Both the position numbers and the translations under genes were made by a program. 8,228 nt of DNA from Alphaproteobacteria bacterium (lineage in GTDB: Bacteria; Pseudomonadota; Alphaproteobacteria; Kiloniellales; J153), in contig RFLL01000336.1 of assembly GCA_003693905.1 (NCBI GenBank), positions 1 through 8,228 on the forward strand. Reading direction: 5' to 3'. The notes below the pieces were generated by a model. That model did not search any database. It had not been told where the DNA came from and was given only the letters and a program-made list of their open reading frames with translations. Shown one piece after another: positions 6,179-8,228 of this stretch (position 1 is its first letter; each line of letters begins with the position of its first letter).

Positions 6179-6241
6179 ATGAAGCGAATGCGCACGCACG
6201 TTCGCTGCGGCGAAGCGAGCGGCGGCATGGAGATGCCGTGA
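6179..6241 (+). CDS. Possible 20-residue leader peptide overlapping the fnr start
   Basis: An ATG at 6179, with GGTGAG 8 nt upstream, opens a 20-codon frame rich in Arg and Gly. Its TGA (6239-6241) overlaps the fnr GTG as GTGA. The fnr ribosome site lies inside this frame, the geometry of translational coupling. Composition and similarity cannot be judged at this length, so it may be chance. Confidence 0.3.
   Translation: MKRMRTHVRCGEASGGMEMP
6223..6238 (+). promoter_or_regulatory. Hairpin presenting the fnr ribosome binding site
   Basis: CGGCAT (6223-6228) and ATGCCG (6233-6238) form a perfect 6-bp stem. The tetraloop is GGAG, the Shine-Dalgarno sequence for the GTG at 6238, whose first G is the last paired base. 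The site both decides the fnr start and offers a point of translational control. Confidence 0.5.
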
Positions 6242-6993
6242 ATTTATCCATTTGTCCGACAGCAAGCGTGCGCACCACGTGTGCCCATTGCGTCGCGCGT
6301 CATACCTCCTTGTGTGCCCGGGTCGATGACGAGTGCCTGTCCCGGCTTCAGGCGCTGGCCCGGCATGCTCGCTTTGCACCCGGTACCACCGTATTCGAGC
6401 AGGACGAAGAAGCGTACAGGATCTATATCATCACGCGCGGCGTGGTGCGGCTGTATCGCGATGTCGAAAGCGGAAAACGACAGATCACCGGCTTTCTGGG
6501 GCCGGGCGATCTGCTGGGCGGAATCCGCCGCCGCACGGCGGCACACTGCACCGCCGAGACGATCACGGAGGTCGAGGTCTGCGGTTTCGAAAGGGCGGCC
6601 TTTGCGGCGCTGTTGCAGGCCTATCCCGATCTCTGCTTCACCCTTCTGGTGACGGCGATGGACGAAATCGAGGCCCAGTTCGACCACTTGGTTCTTATCG
6701 GCCGAAAACAGGTGCCGGAACGATTGGCAGCCTTTCTTTTGATGCTCAGCCGGCGGTGGAAGTTCGCCAGCGAGGATCCGAATCTCGTGCTTCTGCCGAT
6801 GCCGCGAAGCGACATCGCCGATCATCTGGGTGTTACGAGCGAGACGATCAGCCGCATTTTCACCCGTTTCAAGAACGAAGGCTTGATCGAGGTGCCGACC
6901 ATGAAGTCGGTGATCATCAAGAATCTGCCCCGGCTTCAGGCGCTGGCCGGATTCGAGGAAATTCCCAATCAGCGGATGGCCATCGGGCTCTGA
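6238..6993 (+). CDS. fnr: FNR-type oxygen-sensing transcription regulator
   Basis: CRP/FNR-family regulator, predicted active as a [4Fe-4S] dimer without oxygen. From the GTG at 6238 it has 251 residues, usual for FNR. The N-terminus carries C15-A-H-C18-x7-C26, and the fourth ligand is C115 (E-V-C-G-F), matching C122 of E. coli FNR. The cyclic-nucleotide-like beta-roll covers about 45-125 (R-Q-I-T-G-F-L-G-P-G-D-L), followed by the dimer helix. The HTH region (about 185-212, PRSDIADHLGVTSETISR) has E202, S205 and R206, the triad that reads TTGAT half-sites. The C-x2-C-x7-C spacing is of the alphaproteobacterial FnrN/FnrL type. Extra cysteines C6, C33 and C104 occur. I rejected the longer frame from GTG 6166 because it lacks a ribosome site, whereas GGAG precedes 6238 by 5 nt. 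Likely activator of the tetraheme gene. Confidence 0.93.
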   Translation: MNLSICPTASVRTTCAHCVARHTSLCARVDDECLSRLQALARHARFAPGTTVFEQDEEAYRIYIITRGVVRLYRDVESGKRQITGFLGPGDLLGGIRRRTAAHCTAETITEVEVCGFERAAFAALLQAYPDLCFTLLVTAMDEIEAQFDHLVLIGRKQVPERLAAFLLMLSRRWKFASEDPNLVLLPMPRSDIADHLGVTSETISRIFTRFKNEGLIEVPTMKSVIIKNLPRLQALAGFEEIPNQRMAIGL

Positions 6994-7016
6994 TCCGGAA
7001 GGCGTGCCGCGCGCCC

Positions 7017-7036
7017 TCGCTCGCCGGGACGAGCGA
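7017..7036 (+). terminator. Hairpin after fnr, weak terminator
   Basis: TCGCTCG and CGAGCGA form a 7-bp stem with a 6-nt loop, 24 nt after the fnr stop codon. Only a broken T-stretch (CTTTGCTTC) follows, so it is a weak or Rho-assisted terminator. Some fnr transcripts probably read through into the heptaheme gene. Confidence 0.4.
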
Positions 7037-7121
7037 CTTTGCTTCACCAATTCTTTAGCTCCCCTCGGTACCGTTTATGGCCGGCTCCGCCAGAGGGCTG
7101 GCACCGGAGGCGAGGCGGAAC

Positions 7122-8033
7122 ATGGGCCGAACAGGCTTGCCATGTCGGGGGCCGAGGCCGGCACGGCCTGGATGGCCGGCCGTGGCGGGGTATCTTCTGT
7201 CCGTACTGATGCTGATTGCGGTGTTGAGCCGGGACGAGGCGCCGAGTTGGAACGCCGAGCCGGCCGCAGGGCCGACGGACGCGGCGCACGGGCACCTTTC
7301 GTGTGCCCAGTGTCACCGCGGAATCCCGGCACAGGCCCCGGCACAGGCCCGGGCACAAGATCAGGACGGCGCCGGATCGACGACATTGCGCGCCGGGGAA
7401 GCGCGTCTGTGCGCCGAATGCCATCCCGGTGCGATCGAGGCCAGCCACCCGATCGGCTTTGTTCCCGACCATCGCCTGCCGGCGGCTTTTCCGCTGGCCG
7501 CCGATGGCACCATGACGTGCAGTACCTGCCACGATGTCCATGGTACGACACCGCGCTTGGTGCGGCTGGGTGAGAACCGGTATCCGTCCGACACCTCGTC
7601 GCTGTGCCTTTCCTGTCACGACGCGGCTTTCTTCGAGGCCATGCCCGACGGCGGCGAATCGCTGCACATGTCGGGGCATCTGGATGCTTCCGGCATACCG
7701 TGGTCGAGCATCGACCCCTATTCCGTCCAGTGCATGACCTGTCATGCGGAGCGCGCACCGACACCCGGCGGCCAGTTCGCCATGGCTGCTCAGATCGCCT
7801 CCGCGGCGCCGAACAATTGGTTCGGCGGTCCGTCGGACAATCATCCCATCGGCGCCGATTACACCGAAGCCGTCCGCTTTGGCGATTTCCGCCCGCAAGC
7901 GGTTCTTGCCGACGAGATTCTGCTTCCCAAAGGACACGTCGGATGCGTGTCCTGTCATGTCCCCTACACCCGCGAGCACGGCCGGAAGCCGCGTACGACA
8001 AGCGGTCTCTGTCTGGAGTGTCACGCTCTTTAG
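7122..8033 (+). CDS. Membrane-anchored heptaheme cytochrome c
   Basis: Periplasmic multiheme electron carrier of 303 residues. An N-terminal hydrophobic segment (about 20-35) has no clear AxA cleavage site and probably remains as an inner-membrane anchor. Seven CxxCH motifs begin at C61, C97, C133, C162, C204, C275 and C297. Ten further histidines could supply distal ligands. A repeated order, CxxCH, HPIG (H109; H241), CxxCH, LCLxCH, appears twice after the first heme, indicating internal duplication. A Gln/Ala/Pro-rich linker (about 69-82) is encoded by a short DNA repeat. I chose the ATG at 7122 because GAGG lies 6 nt upstream; the ATG at 7077 lacks a site and would add 15 residues. It lies 128 nt after fnr on the same strand. 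Likely role: carrying electrons from the inner membrane toward the tetraheme cytochrome (inference). Confidence 0.9.
   Translation: MGRTGLPCRGPRPARPGWPAVAGYLLSVLMLIAVLSRDEAPSWNAEPAAGPTDAAHGHLSCAQCHRGIPAQAPAQARAQDQDGAGSTTLRAGEARLCAECHPGAIEASHPIGFVPDHRLPAAFPLAADGTMTCSTCHDVHGTTPRLVRLGENRYPSDTSSLCLSCHDAAFFEAMPDGGESLHMSGHLDASGIPWSSIDPYSVQCMTCHAERAPTPGGQFAMAAQIASAAPNNWFGGPSDNHPIGADYTEAVRFGDFRPQAVLADEILLPKGHVGCVSCHVPYTREHGRKPRTTSGLCLECHAL
7325..7352 (+). repeat. Short tandem repeat in the heptaheme gene
   Basis: A 12-nt unit close to CCCGGCACAGGC occurs twice, with a third partial copy. It encodes the Pro-Ala-Gln linker between hemes 1 and 2, a segment that may vary in length between strains. Confidence 0.5.
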
Positions 8034-8067
8034 GGGCAGGGGCACGCGCACGCAGGAGCAGGGACAC
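8033..8067 (+). repeat. Two imperfect 13-nt direct repeats after the heptaheme gene
   Basis: GGGGCAGGGGCAC (8033-8045) and GGAGCAGGGACAC (8055-8067) agree at 11 of 13 bases. Purine-rich and without known function; possibly chance in this GC-rich sequence. Confidence 0.25.
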
Positions 8068-8116
8068 GGGGGCGCGCGGCATGCACCGGAATGGTCCCGG
8101 CCCCGATGCTCGAGGC

Positions 8117-8145
8117 TTGACAGTATCCCTCGCGCGGCTTTTGAT
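8117..8145 (+). promoter_or_regulatory. Near-consensus sigma70 promoter pointing out of the window
   Basis: TTGACA (perfect -35) is followed after 17 bp by TTTGAT (4 of 6), 10 of 12 overall at ideal spacing. The start would be near 8152. No open reading frame with family features follows in the last 80 bases, so the gene or RNA it serves lies beyond the right edge. A small hairpin (CCGGG / CCCGG) occurs near the end. Confidence 0.55.
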
Positions 8146-8228
8146 GCCGGCGAACAACAGCCGAGCGGCCCTGCGAAGGGACGCTCGAAAGCTGAATCGC
8201 CGGGCCCGAACCCGGTCGGTCTTGCGAG

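Larger units (their letters stand above)
5749..6237. other. Divergent intergenic region between the NHL gene and fnr
   Basis: About 490 nt that hold a weak FNR-like box, an inverted repeat, an extended -10 promoter for fnr and a short leader frame, annotated separately. No convincing protein gene is present. The NHL coding region may extend to 5793 or 5814 if a longer start is used. I see no clear sigma70 promoter for the NHL gene. Confidence 0.6.

Noticed and set aside
6166..6237. Extended fnr N-terminus from GTG 6166
   Set aside because: No ribosome site precedes it, the extra 24 residues are Arg/His-rich without similarity to FNR, and GTG 6238 has GGAG at ideal spacing.
6244..7050. Minus-strand open frame (268 codons) opposite fnr
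   Set aside because: fnr on the plus strand has intact cysteine and HTH motifs; the reverse frame shows nothing recognisable.
7044..8157. Two long minus-strand open frames opposite the heptaheme gene
   Set aside because: Arg/Pro/Gly-rich translations typical of antisense high-GC frames; seven CxxCH motifs define the plus-strand gene.

Overview
The window is a high-GC proteobacterial locus built around c-type cytochromes. Two things point to a Gram-negative proteobacterium: outer-membrane-type proteins (a beta-barrel and a lipoprotein) and an oxygen-sensing FNR regulator. The regulator's N-terminal cysteine spacing (C-x2-C-x7-C) is the FnrN/FnrL type that I associate with Alphaproteobacteria rather than the C-x2-C-x5-C of E. 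coli FNR. The genus cannot be told from this window.

Minus strand, in order of transcription: a six-bladed NHL beta-propeller lipoprotein (5748-4603); a small secreted tetraheme cytochrome with the layout of the OmcE family of filament-forming cytochromes (4493-3678); a periplasmic parvulin-type prolyl isomerase (3343-2264); a 605-residue outer-membrane beta-barrel with a possible lipobox (2251-434); and the first two heme motifs of a c7-type triheme cytochrome that runs off the left edge (371-1). Plus strand: an FNR-type regulator (6238-6993) and a membrane-anchored heptaheme cytochrome (7122-8033).

The regulatory sequence fits together closely. A perfect FNR box (4584-4597) lies upstream of the tetraheme gene, exactly where a class II FNR promoter needs it. 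It is followed by a fitting -10 element, an mRNA hairpin at the very 5' end and a near-consensus ribosome site. The FNR encoded 1.6 kb away keeps all four predicted [4Fe-4S] cysteines and the E-S-R recognition residues for TTGAT half-sites. Beyond the tetraheme gene, a terminator-like hairpin and a separate sigma70-like promoter divide it from the isomerase/beta-barrel/triheme operon. The cytochrome could therefore be made in excess of its assembly partners.

Working model (inference): an anaerobically induced extracellular electron transfer locus. Electrons would pass from the inner membrane through the heptaheme and triheme cytochromes to an exported, possibly filament-forming tetraheme cytochrome. 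The isomerase, beta-barrel and NHL lipoprotein would serve folding, export or outer-membrane passage. The heptaheme protein looks like the tetraheme plan with its three-heme module duplicated, which suggests the two share ancestry or contact one another. No tRNA, rRNA, CRISPR array, insertion sequence or phage gene was seen.
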